From contig NC_079878.1 of assembly GCF_029227915.1 (NCBI RefSeq), positions 3,536,001 to 3,600,000 on the forward strand: a stretch of DNA of 64,000 nucleotides. Reading direction: 5' to 3'. The stretch comes from Hydractinia symbiolongicarpus (taxonomy: Eukaryota > Cnidaria > Hydrozoa > Anthoathecata > Hydractiniidae). This document shows, one piece after another, positions 9,551 through 23,879 of this stretch. Each line of letters starts with the position of its first letter. The stretch's first letter is position 1. The notes beneath the pieces are model-generated. The model was not told where the DNA came from, did not search any database, and was given only the letters and a program-made list of their open reading frames with translations. The position numbers were made by a program, and so were the translations under genes.

Positions 9551-11437
9551 CTAAAGCCCATGAGACTTGTAGTTTTTAAAAATGTTTTCATTTTTGATGA
9601 GACGCTGAATAAAAGAAGTTTAATCGCTGGCAAACGAAAACCCGCCATTTCCCGTAAACTCCGGTTTCGGCCCGTATAGTCAAAAGTATACAAAGAAAGT
9701 ACCCAGGGAGTAAACTCATTTCCCGAACGATTTTTTAATTTATTATTTCACCACTAAAGCCCATGAGACTTGTAGTTTTTAAAAATGTTTTCATTTTTGA
9801 TGAGACGCTTAATGAAAGTGGTTTAATCGCCGGCAAACGAAAACCCGCGATTTCCAGTAAATCCCGGGCTTGGCCCGTATAGTCGAATGCATACAAAGAA
9901 AGTACCCAGGGAGTAAACTCATTTCCCGAACGATTTTTTAAATTATTATTTAACCACTAAAGCCCATGAGACTTGTAGTTTTTAAAAATGTTTTTATTTT
10001 TGATGAGGCGCTGAATAAAAGAAGTTTAATCGCCGGCAAACGAAAACCCGCGACTTCCCGTAAATCCCCGACTCGGCCCGTATATTCAAAAGTATACAAA
10101 GAAAGTACCCAGGGAGTAAACTCATTTCCCGAACAATTTTTTAAATTATTTTTTCACCACTAAAACGCATGAGACCTGTAGTTTTTAGAATTGTTTTCAT
10201 TTTTGATGAGACGCTTAATGAAAGTGGTTTAATCGCCGGCAAACGAAAACCCGCGATTTCCCTTAAATTCCGGGCTTGGGCCGTATAGTCGAATGTATAC
10301 AAAGAAAGTACCCTGTGAGTAAACTCATTTCCAAAACGATTTTTTAAAGTATCTTTTCACCACTAAAACGCATGAGACTTGTAGTTTTCAAAAATGTTTT
10401 CATTTTTGATGAAACGCTGAAAAAAAGAAGTTTAATTGCCGGCACACCAAAATCCGCCATTTCCCGTAAACACCGGTCTCGGCCCATTAAGTCAAAAGTA
10501 TACAAAGAAAGTACCCGGGGAGTAAACTCATTTCCCATGTATACAAAGTAAGTACCCTGTGATTAAACTCATTACCAAAACGATTTTTTAAATTATTTTT
10601 TCACCACTAAAACGCATGAGACTTGTAGTTTTCAAAAATGTTTTCATTTTTGATGAGACGCTTATTAAAAGAAGTTTTATCGCCGCAAACGAAAACCCGC
10701 CATTTCCCGTAAACCCCGGACTCGGCCTGTATAGTCAAAAGTATACAAAGAAAGTACCCAGGGAGTAAACTCATTTCCCGAACGATTTTTTATATTATTT
10801 TTTCACCACTAAAACGCATGAGACTTGTAGTTTTTAAAAATGTTTTCATTTTTGATGGGACGCTGAATAAAAGAAGCTTAATCGCTGGCACACGAAAACC
10901 CGCGATTTCCCGTAAATCCCGGACTGGGCCGTATAGTCAAAAGTATACAAAGAAAGTACCCAGGGAATAAACTCATTTCCCGAACGATTTTTTAAATTAT
11001 TTTTTCACCACTAAAACGCATGAGACTTGTAGTTTTCAAAAGTGTTTTCATTTTTGATGAGACGCTGAATAAAAGAAGTTTAATCGCCTGCAAACGAAAA
11101 CCCGCGATTTCCCGTAAATCCCGGACTCGGCCCGTATAGTCAAAAGTATACAAAGAAGGTACCCAGAGAGTAAACTCATTTCACGAACGATTTTTTAAAT
11201 TATTTTTTCACCACTAAAACGCATGAGACTTGAAGTTTGCGGAAATGTTTTCATTTTTGATGAGACGCTTAATGAAAGTGGTTTAATCGCCGGCAAACGA
11301 AAACCCGCGATTTCCCGTAAATCCTGGACTCGGCCGTATAGTCAAAAGTATACAAAGAAGGTACCCAGGGAGTAAACTCATTTCCCGAACGATTTTTTAA
11401 ATTTTTTTTTCACCACTAAAGCACATGAGACTTGTAG
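9551..11437 (+). repeat. Copy 1 of a 1.9-kb satellite segment (offset 3288)
   Basis: This segment recurs at about 12839-14725. Both copies share AAACTCCGGTTTCGGCCCG (9656 and 12944), TTTCCAGTAAATCCC, ATGTTTTTATTTTTGATGAGG, a 41-bp duplication monomer (10498 and 13786) and ATCCTGGACTCGG (11321 and 14609). The few differences include GGTACCCAG against GGTAACCAG near 14648. Confidence 0.8.
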
Positions 11438-12838
11438 TTTTCAAAAGTGTTTTCATTTTTGATGAGACGCTGAATAAAAGAAGTTTAATCGCCGGCAAAC
11501 GAAAACCCGCGACTTCCCGTAAATCCCGGACTCGGGCCGTATAGTCAAAAGTATACAAAGAAAGTACCCAGCGAGTAAACTCATTTCCCGAACGATTTTT
11601 TAAATTATTTTTTCACCACTAAAACGCATGAGACTTGTAGTTTTCAGAAATGTTTTCATTTTTGATGAGACGCTTAATGAAAGTGGTTTAATCGCCGGCA
11701 AACGAAAACCCGCGATTTCCCGTAAATCCCGGGCTTAACCCGTATAGTCGAATGCATACAAAGAAAGTACCCAGGGAGTAAACTCATTTCCCGAACGATT
11801 TTTTAAATTATTATTTAACCACTAAAGCCCATGAGACTTGTAGTTTTTAAAAATGTTTTCATTTTTGATGAGACGCTGAATAAAAGAAGTTTAATCGCCG
11901 GCAAACGAAAACCCGCGACTTCCCGTAAATCCCCGACTCGGCCCGTATAGTCAAAAGTATACAAAGAAAGTACCCAGGGAGTAAACTCATTTCCCGAACA
12001 ATTTTTTAAATTATTTTTTCACCACTAAAACGCATGAGACCTGTAGTTTTCAGAAATGTTTTCATTTTTGATGAGACGCTTAATGAAAGTGGTTTAATCG
12101 CCGGCAAACGAAAACCCGCGATTTCCCGTAAATTACGGGCTTGACCCGTACAGTCGAATGTATACAAAGAAAGTACCCTGTGAGTAAACACATTTCCAAA
12201 ACGATTTTTTAAAGTATCTTTTCACCACTAAAACTCATGAGACCTGTAGTTTTCTAAAATGTTTTCATTTTTGATGAGACGCTTAATGAAAGTGGTTTAA
12301 TCGCCGGCAAACGAAAACCCGCGATTTCCCGTAAATCCCGGGCTTGGCCCGTATAGTCGAATGCATACAAAGAAAGTACCCAGGGAGTAAACTCATTTCC
12401 CGAACGATTTTTTAAATTATTATTTAACCACTAAAGCCCATGAGACTTGTAGTTTACAAAAATGTTTTCATTTTTGATGAGACGCTTATTAAAAGAAGTT
12501 TAATCGCCCGCAAACGAAAACCCGCCATTTCCCGTAAACCCCGGACTCGGCCCGTATAGTCAAAAGTATACAAAGAAAGTACCCAGGGAGTAAACTCATT
12601 TCCCGAACGATTTTTTATATTATTTTTTCACCACTAAAACGCATGAGACTTGTAATTTTTTTAAAAATGTTTTCATTTTTGATGGGACGCTGAATATAAG
12701 AAGCTTAATCGCCGGCACACGAAAACCCGCGATTTCCCGTAAATCCCGGACTGGGCCCGTATAGTCAAAAGTATACAAAGAAAGTACCCAGGGAGTAAAC
12801 TCATTTCCCGAACGATTTTTTAAATTATTTTTTCACCA
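11438..12838 (+). repeat. Third copy of the 6-mer HOR, displaced
   Basis: This matches about 6727-8120, including GTACCCAGCGAGTAAAC (6855 and 11566), the TTACGGGCTTGACCCG monomer and TTGTAATTTTTTTAAAAATG. It sits between the two copies of the 1.9-kb segment, so the 3288-bp offset is that segment plus this block. Confidence 0.75.
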
Positions 12839-14725
12839 CTAAAGCCCATGAGACTTGTAGTTTTTAAAAATGTTTTCATTTTTGATGAGACGCTGAATAA
12901 AAGAAGTTTAATCGCTGGCAAACGAAAACCCGCCATTTCCCGTAAACTCCGGTTTCGGCCCGTATAGTCAAAAGTATACAAAGAAAGTACCCAGGGAGTA
13001 AACTCATTTCCCGAACGATTTTTTAATTTATTATTTCACCACTAAAGCCCATGAGACTTGTAGTTTTTAAAAATGTTTTCATTTTTGATGAGACGCTTAA
13101 TGAAAGTGGTTTAATCGCCGGCAAACGAAAACCCGCGATTTCCAGTAAATCCCGGGCTTGGCCCGTATAGTCGAATGCATACAAAGAAAGTACCCAGGGA
13201 GTAAACTCATTTCCCGAACGATTTTTTAAATTATTATTTAACCACTAAAGCCCATGAGACTTGTAGTTTTTAAAAATGTTTTTATTTTTGATGAGGCGCT
13301 GAATAAAAGAAGTTTAATCGCCGGCAAACGAAAACCCGCGACTTCCCGTAAATCCCCGACTCGGCCCGTATATTCAAAAGTATACAAAGAAAGTACCCAG
13401 GGAGTAAACTCATTTCCCGAACAATTTTTTAAATTATTTTTTCACCACTAAAACGCATGAGACCTGTAGTTTTTAGAATTGTTTTCATTTTTGATGAGAC
13501 GCTTAATGAAAGTGGTTTAATCGCCGGCAAACGAAAACCCGCGATTTCCCTTAAATTCCGGGCTTGGGCCGTATAGTCGAATGTATACAAAGAAAGTACC
13601 CTGTGAGTAAACTCATTTCCAAAACGATTTTTTAAAGTATCTTTTCACCACTAAAACGCATGAGACTTGTAGTTTTCAAAAATGTTTTCATTTTTGATGA
13701 AACGCTGAAAAAAAGAAGTTTAATTGCCGGCACACCAAAATCCGCCATTTCCCGTAAACACCGGTCTCGGCCCATTAAGTCAAAAGTATACAAAGAAAGT
13801 ACCCGGGGAGTAAACTCATTTCCCATGTATACAAAGTAAGTACCCTGTGATTAAACTCATTACCAAAACGATTTTTTAAATTATTTTTTCACCACTAAAA
13901 CGCATGAGACTTGTAGTTTTCAAAAATGTTTTCATTTTTGATGAGACGCTTATTAAAAGAAGTTTTATCGCCGCAAACGAAAACCCGCCATTTCCCGTAA
14001 ACCCCGGACTCGGCCTGTATAGTCAAAAGTATACAAAGAAAGTACCCAGGGAGTAAACTCATTTCCCGAACGATTTTTTATATTATTTTTTCACCACTAA
14101 AACGCATGAGACTTGTAGTTTTTAAAAATGTTTTCATTTTTGATGGGACGCTGAATAAAAGAAGCTTAATCGCTGGCACACGAAAACCCGCGATTTCCCG
14201 TAAATCCCGGACTGGGCCGTATAGTCAAAAGTATACAAAGAAAGTACCCAGGGAATAAACTCATTTCCCGAACGATTTTTTAAATTATTTTTTCACCACT
14301 AAAACGCATGAGACTTGTAGTTTTCAAAAGTGTTTTCATTTTTGATGAGACGCTGAATAAAAGAAGTTTAATCGCCTGCAAACGAAAACCCGCGATTTCC
14401 CGTAAATCCCGGACTCGGCCCGTATAGTCAAAAGTATACAAAGAAGGTACCCAGAGAGTAAACTCATTTCACGAACGATTTTTTAAATTATTTTTTCACC
14501 ACTAAAACGCATGAGACTTGAAGTTTGCGGAAATGTTTTCATTTTTGATGAGACGCTTAATGAAAGTGGTTTAATCGCCGGCAAACGAAAACCCGCGATT
14601 TCCCGTAAATCCTGGACTCGGCCGTATAGTCAAAAGTATACAAAGAAGGTAACCAGGGAGTAAACTCATTTCCCGAACGATTTTTTAAATTTTTTTTTCA
14701 CCACTAAAGCACATGAGACTTGTAA
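12839..14725 (+). repeat. Copy 2 of the 1.9-kb satellite segment (offset 3288)
   Basis: Near-identical to 9551-11437. The match ends at about 14725, where this copy continues GTAATTTTTATAAATG and copy 1 continues GTAGTTTTCAAAAGTG. Confidence 0.8.
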
Positions 14726-16819
14726 TTTTTATAAATGTTTTCATTTTTGATGAGACGCTTAATGAAAGTGGTTTAATCGCCGGCAAACGAAAACCCGCGA
14801 TTTCCCGTAAATCCCGGGCTTGGCCCGTATAGTCAAATGTATACAAAGAAAGTACCCTGTGAGTAAACTCATTTCCAAAACGATTTTTTAAATTATCTTT
14901 TCACCACTAAAACGCATGAGACTTGTAGTTTTCAAAAATGTTTTCATTTTTGATGAGACGCTGAATAAAAGAAGTTTAATCGCCGGCAAACGAAAACCCG
15001 CCATTTCCCGTAAACCCCGGACTCGGCCCGTATAGTCAAAAGTATACAAAGAAAGTACCCAGGGAGTAAACTCATTTCCCGAACGATTTTTTAAATTATT
15101 TTTTCACCACTAAAACGCATGAGACTTGTAGTTTTTAAAAATGTTTTCATTTTTGATGGGACGCTTAATGAAAGTGGTTTAATCGCCGGTAAACGAAAAC
15201 CCGCGATTTCCCGTAAATCCCGGGCTTGGCCCGTATAGTCGAATGCATCCAAAGAAAGTACCCAGGGAGTAAACTCATTTCCCGAACGATTTTTTAAATT
15301 ATTATTTAACCACTAAAGCCCATGAGACTTGTAGTTTTTAAAAATGTTTTCATTTTTGATGAGGCGCTGAATAAAAGAAGTTTAATCGCCGGCAAACGAA
15401 AACCTGTGACTTCCCGTAAATCCCCGACTCGGCCCGTATATTCAAAAGTATACAAAGAAAGTACCCAGAGAGTAAACTCATTTCCCGAACGATTTTTTAA
15501 ATTATTTTTTCACCACTAAAACGCATGAGACTTGAAGTTTGCGGAAATGTTTTCATTTTTGATGAGACGCTTAATGAAAGTGGTTTAATCGCCGGCAAAC
15601 GAAAACCCGCGATTTCCCGTAAATCCCGGACTCGGCCGTATAGTCAAAAGTATACAAAGAAGGTACCCAGAGAGTAAACTCATTTCCCGAACGATTTTTT
15701 AAATTATTTTTTCACCACTAAAACGCATGAGACTTGAAGTTTGCGGAAATGTTTTCATTTTTGATGAGACGCTGAATAAAAGAAGTTTTATCGCCGGCAA
15801 ACGAAAACCCGTGACTTCCCGTAAATCCCCGACTCGGCCCGTATATTCAAAAGTATACAAAGAAAGTACCCAGGGAGTAAACTCATTTCCCGAACAATTT
15901 TTTAAATTATTTTTTCACCACTAAAACGCATGAGACCTGTAGTTTTCAGAATTGTTTTCATTTTTGATGAGACGCTTAATGAAAGTGGTTTAATCGCCGG
16001 CAAACGAAAACCCGCGATTTCCCGTAAATCCCGGGCTTGGGCCGTATAGTCGAATGTATACAAAGAAAGTACCCTGTGAGTAAACTCATTTCCAAAACGA
16101 TTTTTTAAAGTATCATTTCACCACTAAAACGCATGAGACTTGTAGTTTTCAAAAATGTTTTCATTTTTGATGAGACGCTAAAAAAAAGAAGTTTAATTGC
16201 CGGAAACCAAAACCCACCATTTCCCGTAAACCCCGGACTCGGCCCATTAAGTCAAAAGTATACAAAGAAAGTACCCGGGGAGTAAACTCATTTCCCATGT
16301 ATATAAAGTAAGTACCCTGTGATTAAACTCATTTCCAAAACGATTTTTTAAATTATTTTTTCACCACTAAAACGCATGAGACTTGTAGTTTTCAAAAATG
16401 TTTTCATTTTTGATGAGACGCTTATTAAAAGAAGTTTTATCGCCGCAAACGAAAACCCACCATTTCCCGTAAACCCCGGACTCGGCCCGTATAGTCAAAA
16501 GTATACAAAGAAAGTACCCAGGGAGTAAACTCATTTCCCGAACGATTTTTTATATTATTTTTTCACCACTAAAACGCATGAGACTTGTAGTTTTTAAAAA
16601 TGTTTTCATTTTTGATGGGACGCTGAATAAAAGAAGCTTAATCGCTGGCACACGAAAACCCGCGATTTCCCGTAAATCCCGGGCTTGGCCCGTATAGTCG
16701 AATGCATCCAAAGAAAGTACCCAGGGAGTAAACTCATTTCCCGAACGATTTTTTAAATTATTATTTAACCACTAAAGCCCATGAGACTTGTAGTTTTTAA
16801 AAATGTTTTCATTTTTGAT
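14726..16819 (+). repeat. Mixed satellite monomers
   Basis: About ten monomers without a complete internal HOR. The rare GCATCCAAAG variant occurs at 15245 and 16704, placing a 270-bp shared segment at an offset of 1459. Adjacent GAAGTTTGCGG monomers near 15534 and 15737 are about 203 bp apart. A 41-bp duplication monomer is at 16258-16298 (with ATATAAAG in the second half). Confidence 0.7.
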
Positions 16820-19680
16820 GAGGCGCTGAATAAAAGAAGTTTAATCGCCGGCAAACGAAAACCTGTGACTTCCCGTAAATCCCCGACTCGGCCCGTATAT
16901 TCAAAAGTATACAAAGAAAGTACCCAGGGAGTAAACTCATTTCCCGAACAATTTTTTAAATTATTTTTTCACCACTAAAACGCATGAGACCTGTAGTTTT
17001 CAGAATTGTTTTCATTTTTGATGAGACGCTTAATGAAAGTGGTTTAATCGCCGGCAAACGAAAACCCGCGATTTCCCGTAAATCCCGGGCTTGGGCCGTA
17101 TAGTCGAATGTATACAAAGAAAGTACCCTGTGAGTAAACTCATTTCCAAAACGATTTTTTAAAGTATCTTTTCACCACTAAAGCGCATGAGACTTGTAGT
17201 TTTCAAAAATGTTTTCATTTTTGATGAGACGCTTATTAAAAGAAGCTTAATCGCTGGCACACGAAAACCCGCGATTTCCCGTAAATGCCGGACTGGGCCG
17301 TATAGTCAAAAGTATACAAAGAAAGTACCCAGGGAATAAACTCATTTCCCGAACGATTTTTTAAATTATTTTTTCACCACTAAAACGCATGAGACTTGTA
17401 GTTTTCAAAAGTGTTTTCATTTTTGATGAGACGCTGAATAAAAGAAGTTTAATCGCCTGCAAACGAAAACCCGCGATTTCCCGTAAATCCCGGACTCGGC
17501 CCGTATAGTCAAAAGTATACAAAGAAGGTACCCAGAGAGTAAACTCATTTCTCGAACGATTTTTTAAATTATTTTTTCACCACTAAAATGCATGAGACTT
17601 GAAGTTTGCGGAAATGTTTTCATTTTTGATGAGACGCTTAATGAAAGTGGTTTAATCGCCGGCAAACGAAAACCCGCGATTTCCCGTAAATCCCGGACTC
17701 GGCCGTATAGTCAAAAGTATACAAAGAAGGTACCCAGGGAGTAAACTCATTTCCCGAACGATTTTTTAAATTTTTCTTTCACCACTAAAACGCATGAGAC
17801 TTGTAATTTTTAGAAATGTTTTCATTTTTGATGAGACGCTTAATGAAAGTGGTTTAATCGCCGGCAAACGAAATCCCGCGATTTCCCGTAAATCCCGGGC
17901 TTGGCCCGTATAGTCAAATGTATACAAAGAAAGTACCCTGTGAGTAAACTCATTTCCAAAACGATTTTTTAAATTATTTTTTCACCACTAAAACGCATGA
18001 GACTTGTAGTTTTCAAAAGTGTTTTCATTTTTGATGAGACGCTGAATAAAAGAAGTTTAATCGCCGGCAAACGAAAACCTGTGACTTCCCGTAAATCCCC
18101 GACTCGGCCCGTATATTCAAAAGTATACAAAGAAAGTACCCAGATAGTAAACTCATTTCCCGAACGATTTTTTAAATTATTTTTTCACCACTAAAACGCA
18201 TGAGACTTGAAGTTTGCGGAAATGTTTTCATTTTTGATGAGACGCTTAATGAAAGTGGTTTAATCGCCGGCAAACGAAAACCCGCGATTTCCCGTAAATC
18301 CCGGACTCGGCCGTATAGTCAAAAGTATACAAAGAAGGTACCCAGAGAGTAAACTCATTTCCCGAACGATTTTTTAAATTATTTTTTCACCACTAAAACG
18401 CATGAGACTTGAAGTTTGCGGAAATGTTTTCATTTTTGATGAGACGCTGAATAAAAGAAGTTTAATCGCCGGCAAACGAAAACCCGTGACTTCCCGTAAA
18501 TCCCCGACTCGGCCCGTATATTCAAAAGTATACAAAGAAAGTACCCAGGGAGTAAACTCATTTCCCGAACAATTTTTTAAATTATTTTTTCACCACTAAA
18601 ACGCATGAGACCTGTAGTTTTCAGAATTGTTTTCATTTTTGATGAGACGCTTAATGAAAGTGGTTTAATCGCCGGCAAACGAAAACCCGCGATTTCCCGT
18701 AAATCCCGGGCTTGGGCCGTATAGTCGAATGTATACAAAGAAAGTACCCTGTGAGTAAACTCATTTCCAAAACGATTTTTTAAAGTATCTTTTCACCACT
18801 AAAGCGCATGAGACTTGTAGTTTTCAAAAATGTTTTCATTTTTGATGAGACGCTTATTAAAAGAAGCTTAATCGCTGGCACACGAAAACCCGCGATTTCC
18901 CGTAAATGCCGGACTGGGCCGTATAGTCAAAAGTATACAAAGAAAGTACCCAGGGAATAAACTCATTTCCCGAACGATTTTTTAAATTATTTTTTCACCA
19001 CTAAAACGCATGAGACTTGTAGTTTTCAAAAGTGTTTTCATTTTTGATGAGACGCTGAATAAAAGAAGTTTAATCGCCTGCAAACGAAAACCCGCGATTT
19101 CCCGTAAATCCCGGACTCGGCCCGTATAGTCAAAAGTATACAAAGAAGGTACCCAGAGAGTAAACTCATTTCTCGAACGATTTTTTAAATTATTTTTTCA
19201 CCACTAAAATGCATGAGACTTGAAGTTTGCGGAAATGTTTTCATTTTTGATGAGACGCTTAATGAAAGTGGTTTAATCGCCGGCAAACGAAAACCCGCGA
19301 TTTCCCGTAAATCCCGGACTCGGCCGTATAGTCAAAAGTATACAAAGAAGGTACCCAGGGAGTAAACTCATTTCCCGAACGATTTTTTAAATTTTTCTTT
19401 CACCACTAAAACGCATGAGACTTGTAATTTTTAGAAATGTTTTCATTTTTGATGAGACGCTTAATGAAAGTGGTTTAATCGCCGGCAAACGAAATCCCGC
19501 GATTTCCCGTAAATCCCGGGCTTGGCCCGTATAGTCAAATGTATACAAAGAAAGTACCCTGTGAGTAAACTCATTTCCAAAACGATTTTTTAAATTATTT
19601 TTTCACCACTAAAACGCATGAGACTTGTAGTTTTCAAAAGTGTTTTCATTTTTGATGAGACGCTGAATAAAAGAAGTTTA
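16820..19680 (+). repeat. 8-mer HOR, 1620-bp offset
   Basis: About 16820-18060 recurs at about 18440-19680. Shared markers include AAAGCGCATGAG (about 17181 and 18801), GTAAATGCCGGACTGGG (17281 and 18901), TTCTCGAACG, AATTTTTCTTTCACC and GAAATCCCGCGATTTCC (about 17872 and 19492). The 380 bp between the matched parts (18061-18439) are ordinary monomers with CCCAGATAG and GAAGTTTGCGG. Confidence 0.7.
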
Positions 19681-20399
19681 ATTGCCTGCAAACGAAAACC
19701 CGCGATTTCCCGTAAATCCCGGACTCGGCCCGTATAGTCAAAAGTATACAAAGAAGGTACCCAGAGAGTAAACTCATTTCTCGAACGATTTTTTAAATTA
19801 TTTTTCACCACTAAAACGCATGAGACTTGAAGTTTGCGGAAATGTTTTCATTTTTGATGAGACGCTTAATGAAAGTGGTTTAATCGCCGGCAAACGAAAA
19901 CCCGCGATTTCCCGTAAATCCCGGACTCGGCCGTATAGTCAAAAGTATACAAAGAAGGTACCCAGGGAGTAAACTCATTTCCCGAACGATTTTTTAAATT
20001 TTTTTTTCACCACTAAAACGCATGAGACTTGTAATTTTTAGAAATGTTTTCATTTTTGATGAGACGCTTAATGAAAGTGGTTTAATCGCCGGCAAACGAA
20101 AACCCGCGATTTCCCGTAAATCCCGGGCTTGGCCCGTATATTCAAATGTATACAAAGAAAGTACCCTGTGAGTAAACTCATTTCCAAAACGATTTTTTAA
20201 ATTATCTTTTCACCACTAAAACGCATGAGACTTGCAGTTTTCAAAAATGTTTTCATCTTTGATGAGACGCTGAATAAAAGAAGTTTAATCGCCGGCAAAC
20301 GAAAACCCGCCATTTCCCGTAAACCCCGGACTCGGCCCGTATAGTCAAAAGTATAAAAAGAAAGTACCCAGGGAGTAAACTCATTTCCCGAACGATTTT
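19681..20399 (+). repeat. Satellite monomers between HOR blocks
   Basis: About 3.5 monomers related to those at 17.5-17.9 kb. They include a short-T-tract monomer (AAATTATTTTTCACC near 19797) and GTATAAAAAG in place of GTATACAAAG near 20351. No non-satellite sequence is present. Confidence 0.75.
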
Positions 20400-23300
20400 T
20401 TAAATTATTTTTTCACCACTAAAACGCATGAGACTTGTAGTTTTTAAAAATGTTTTCATTTTTGATGAGACGCTTAATGAAAGTGGTTTAATCGCCGGTA
20501 AACGAAAACCCGCGATTTCCCGTAAATCCCGGGCTTGGCCCGTATAGTCGAATGCATACAAAGAAAGAACCCAGGGAGTAAACTCATTTCCCGAACGATT
20601 TTTTAAATTATTATTTAACCACTAAAGCCCATGAGACTTGTAGTTTTTAAAAATGTTTTCATTTTTGATGAGGCGCTGAATAAAAGAAGTTTAATCGCCG
20701 GCAAACGAAAACCCGTGACTTCCCGTAAATCCCCGACTCGGCCCGTATATTCAAAAGTATACAAAGAAAGTACCCAGGGAGTAAACTCATTTCCCGAACA
20801 ATTTTTTAAATTATTTTTTCACCACTAAAACGCATGAGACCTGTAGTTTTCAGAATTGTTTTCATTTTTGATGAGACGCTTAATGAAAGTGGTTTAATCG
20901 CCGGCAAACGAAAACCCGCGATTTCCCGTAAATCCCGGGATTGGGCCGTATAGTCGAATGTATACAAAGAAAGTACCCTGTGAGTAAACTCATTTCCAAA
21001 ACGATTTTTTAAAGTATCTTTTCACTACTAAAACGCATGAGACTTGTAGTTTTCAAAAATGTTTTCATTTTAGATGAGACGCTGAAAAAAAGAAGTTTAA
21101 TTGCCGGCAAACCAAAACCCGCCATTTCCCGTAAACCCCGGACTCGGCCCATTAAGTCAAAAGTATACAAAGAAAGTACCCGGGAGTAAACTCATTTCCC
21201 ATGTATACAAAGTAAGTACCCTGTGATTAAACTCATTTCCAAAACGATTTTTTAAATTATTTTTTCACCACTAAAACGCATGAGACTTGAAGTTTGCGGA
21301 AATGTTTTCATTTTTGATGAGACGCTTAATGAAAGTGGTTTAATCGCCGGCAAACGAAAACCCGCGATTTCCCGTAAATCCTGGACTCGGCCGTATAGTC
21401 AAAAGTATACAAAGAAGGTACCCAGGGAGTAAACTCATTTCCCGAACGATTTTTTAAATTTTTTTTTCACCACTAAAACGCATGAGACTTGTAAATTTTA
21501 GAAATGTTTTCATTTTTGATGAGACGCTTAATGAAAGTGGTTTAGTCGCCGGCAAACGAAAACCCGCGATTTCCCGTAAATCCCGGGCTTGGCCCGTATA
21601 GTCAAATGTATACAAAGAAAGTACCCTGTGAGTAAACTCATTTCCAAAACGATTTTTTAAATTATCTTTTCACCACTAAAACGCATGATACTTGTAGTTT
21701 TCAAAAATGTTTTCAATTTTGATGAGACGCTGAATAAAAGAAGTTTAATCGCCGGCAAACGAAAACCCGCTATTTCCCGTAAACCCCGGACTCGGCCCGT
21801 ATAGTAAAAAGTATACAAAGAAAGTACCCAGGGAGTAAACTCATTTCCCGAACGATTTTTTAAATTATTTTTTCACCACTAAAACGCATGGGACTTGTAG
21901 TTTACAAAAATGTTTTCATTTTTGATGAGACTCTGAATAAAAGAAGTTTAATCGCCGGCAAACGAAAACCTGCGATTTCCCGTAAATCCCGGACTCGGCC
22001 CGTATAGTCAAAAGTATACAAAGAAAGTACCCAGGGAGTAAACTCATTTCCCGAACGATTTTTTAAATTATTTTTTCACCACTAAAACGCATGAGACTTG
22101 TAGTTTTTAAAAATGTTTTCATTTTTGATGAGACGCTTAATGAAAGTGGTTTAATCGCCGGTAAACGAAAACCCGCGATTTCCCGTAAATCCCGGGCTTG
22201 GCCCGTATAGTCGAATGCATACAAAGAAAGTACCCAGGGAGTAAACTCATTTCCCGAACGATTTTTTAAATTATTATTTAACCACTAAAGCCCATGAGAC
22301 TTGTAGTTTTTAAAAATGTTTTCATTTTTGATGAGGCGCTGAATAAAAGAAGTTTAATCGCCGGCAAACGAAAACCCGTGACTTCCCGTAAATCCCCGAC
22401 TCGGCCCGTATATTCAAAAGTATACAAAGAAAGTACCCAGGGAGTAAACTCATTTCCCGAACAATTTTTTAAATTATTTTTTCACCACTAAAACGCATGA
22501 GACCTGTAGTTTTCAGAATTGTTTTCATTTTTGATGAGACGCTTAATGAAAGTGGTTTAATCGCCGGCAAACGAAAACCCGCGATTTCCCGTAAATCCCG
22601 GGATTGGGCCGTATAGTCGAATGTATACAAAGAAAGTACCCTGTGAGTAAACTCATTTCCAAAACGATTTTTTAAAGTATCTTTTCACCACTAAAACGCA
22701 TGAGACTTGTAGTTTTCAAAAATGTTTTCATTTTAGATGAGACGCTGAAAAAAAGAAGTTTAATTGCCGGCAAACCAAAACCCGCCATTTCCCGTAGACC
22801 CCGGACTCGGCCCATTAAGTCAAAAGTATACAAAGAAAGTACCCGGGAGTAAACTCATTTCCCATGTATACAAAGTAAGTACCCTGTGATTAAACTCATT
22901 TCCAAAACGATTTTTTAAATTATTTTTTCACCACTAAAACGCATGAGACTTGAAGTTTGCGGAAATGTTTTCATTTTTGATGAGACGCTTAATGAAAGTG
23001 GTTTAATCGCCGGCAAACGAAAACCCGCGATTTCCCGTAAATCCTGGACTCGGCCGTATAGTCAAAAGTATACAAAGAAGGTACCCAGGGAGTAAACTCA
23101 TTTCCCGAACGATTTTTTAAATTTTTTTTTCACCACTAAAACGCATGAGACTTGTAATTTTTAGAAATGTTTTCATTTTTGATGAGACGCTTAATGAAAG
23201 TGGTTTAGTCGCCGGCAAACGAAAACCCGCGATTTCCCGTAAATCCCGGGCTTGGCCCGTATAGTCAAATGTATACAAAGAAAGTACCCTGTGAGTAAAC

Positions 23301-23725
23301 TCATTTCCAAAACGATTTTTTAAATTATCTTTTCACCACTAAAACGCATGATACTTGTAGTTTTCAAAAATGTTTTCAATTTTGATGAGACGCTGAATAA
23401 AAGAAGTTTAATCGCCGGCAAACGAAAACCCGCTATTTCCCGTAAACCCCGGACTCGGCCCGTATAGTAAAAAGTATACAAAGAAAGTACCCAGGGAGTA
23501 AACTCATTTCCCGAACGATTTTTTAAATTATTTTTTCACCACTAAAACGCATGGGACTTGTAGTTTACAAAAATGTTTTCATTTTTGATGAGACTCTGAA
23601 TAAAAGAAGTTTAATCGCCGGCAAACGAAAACCTGCGATTTCCCGTAAATCCCGGACTCGGCCCGTATAGTCAAAAGTATACAAAGAAAGTACCCAGGGA
23701 GTAAACTCATTTCCCGAACGATTTT
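20400..23725 (+). repeat. 8-mer HOR with 40-bp duplication, 1663-bp unit, two copies
   Basis: The copies are about 20400-22062 and 22063-23725. Each contains a 40-bp duplication monomer (21163 and 22826; CCCGGGAG form), CCCGGGATTGGGCC, CATTTTAGATGAG, GCATGATACTTG, TTTTCAATTTTGATG and CATGGGACTTGTAGTTTAC. The unit length fits eight monomers plus the duplication. Confidence 0.8.
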
Positions 23726-23879
23726 TTAAATTATTATTTCACCACTAAAGCCCATGAGACTTGTAGTTTTTAGAAATGTTTTCATTTTTGATGAGACGCT
23801 GAATAAAAGAAGTTTAATCGCCGGCAAACGAAAACCCGCGACTTCCCGTAAATCCCGGATTCGGGCCGTATAGTCAAAA
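23726..23879 (+). repeat. Partial satellite monomer joining two HORs
   Basis: About three quarters of a monomer (AAAGCCCATGAG with TTTTTAGAAATG and CGGATTCGGGCCG). It recurs at about 28516-28670 as part of the larger copied segment. Confidence 0.75.
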
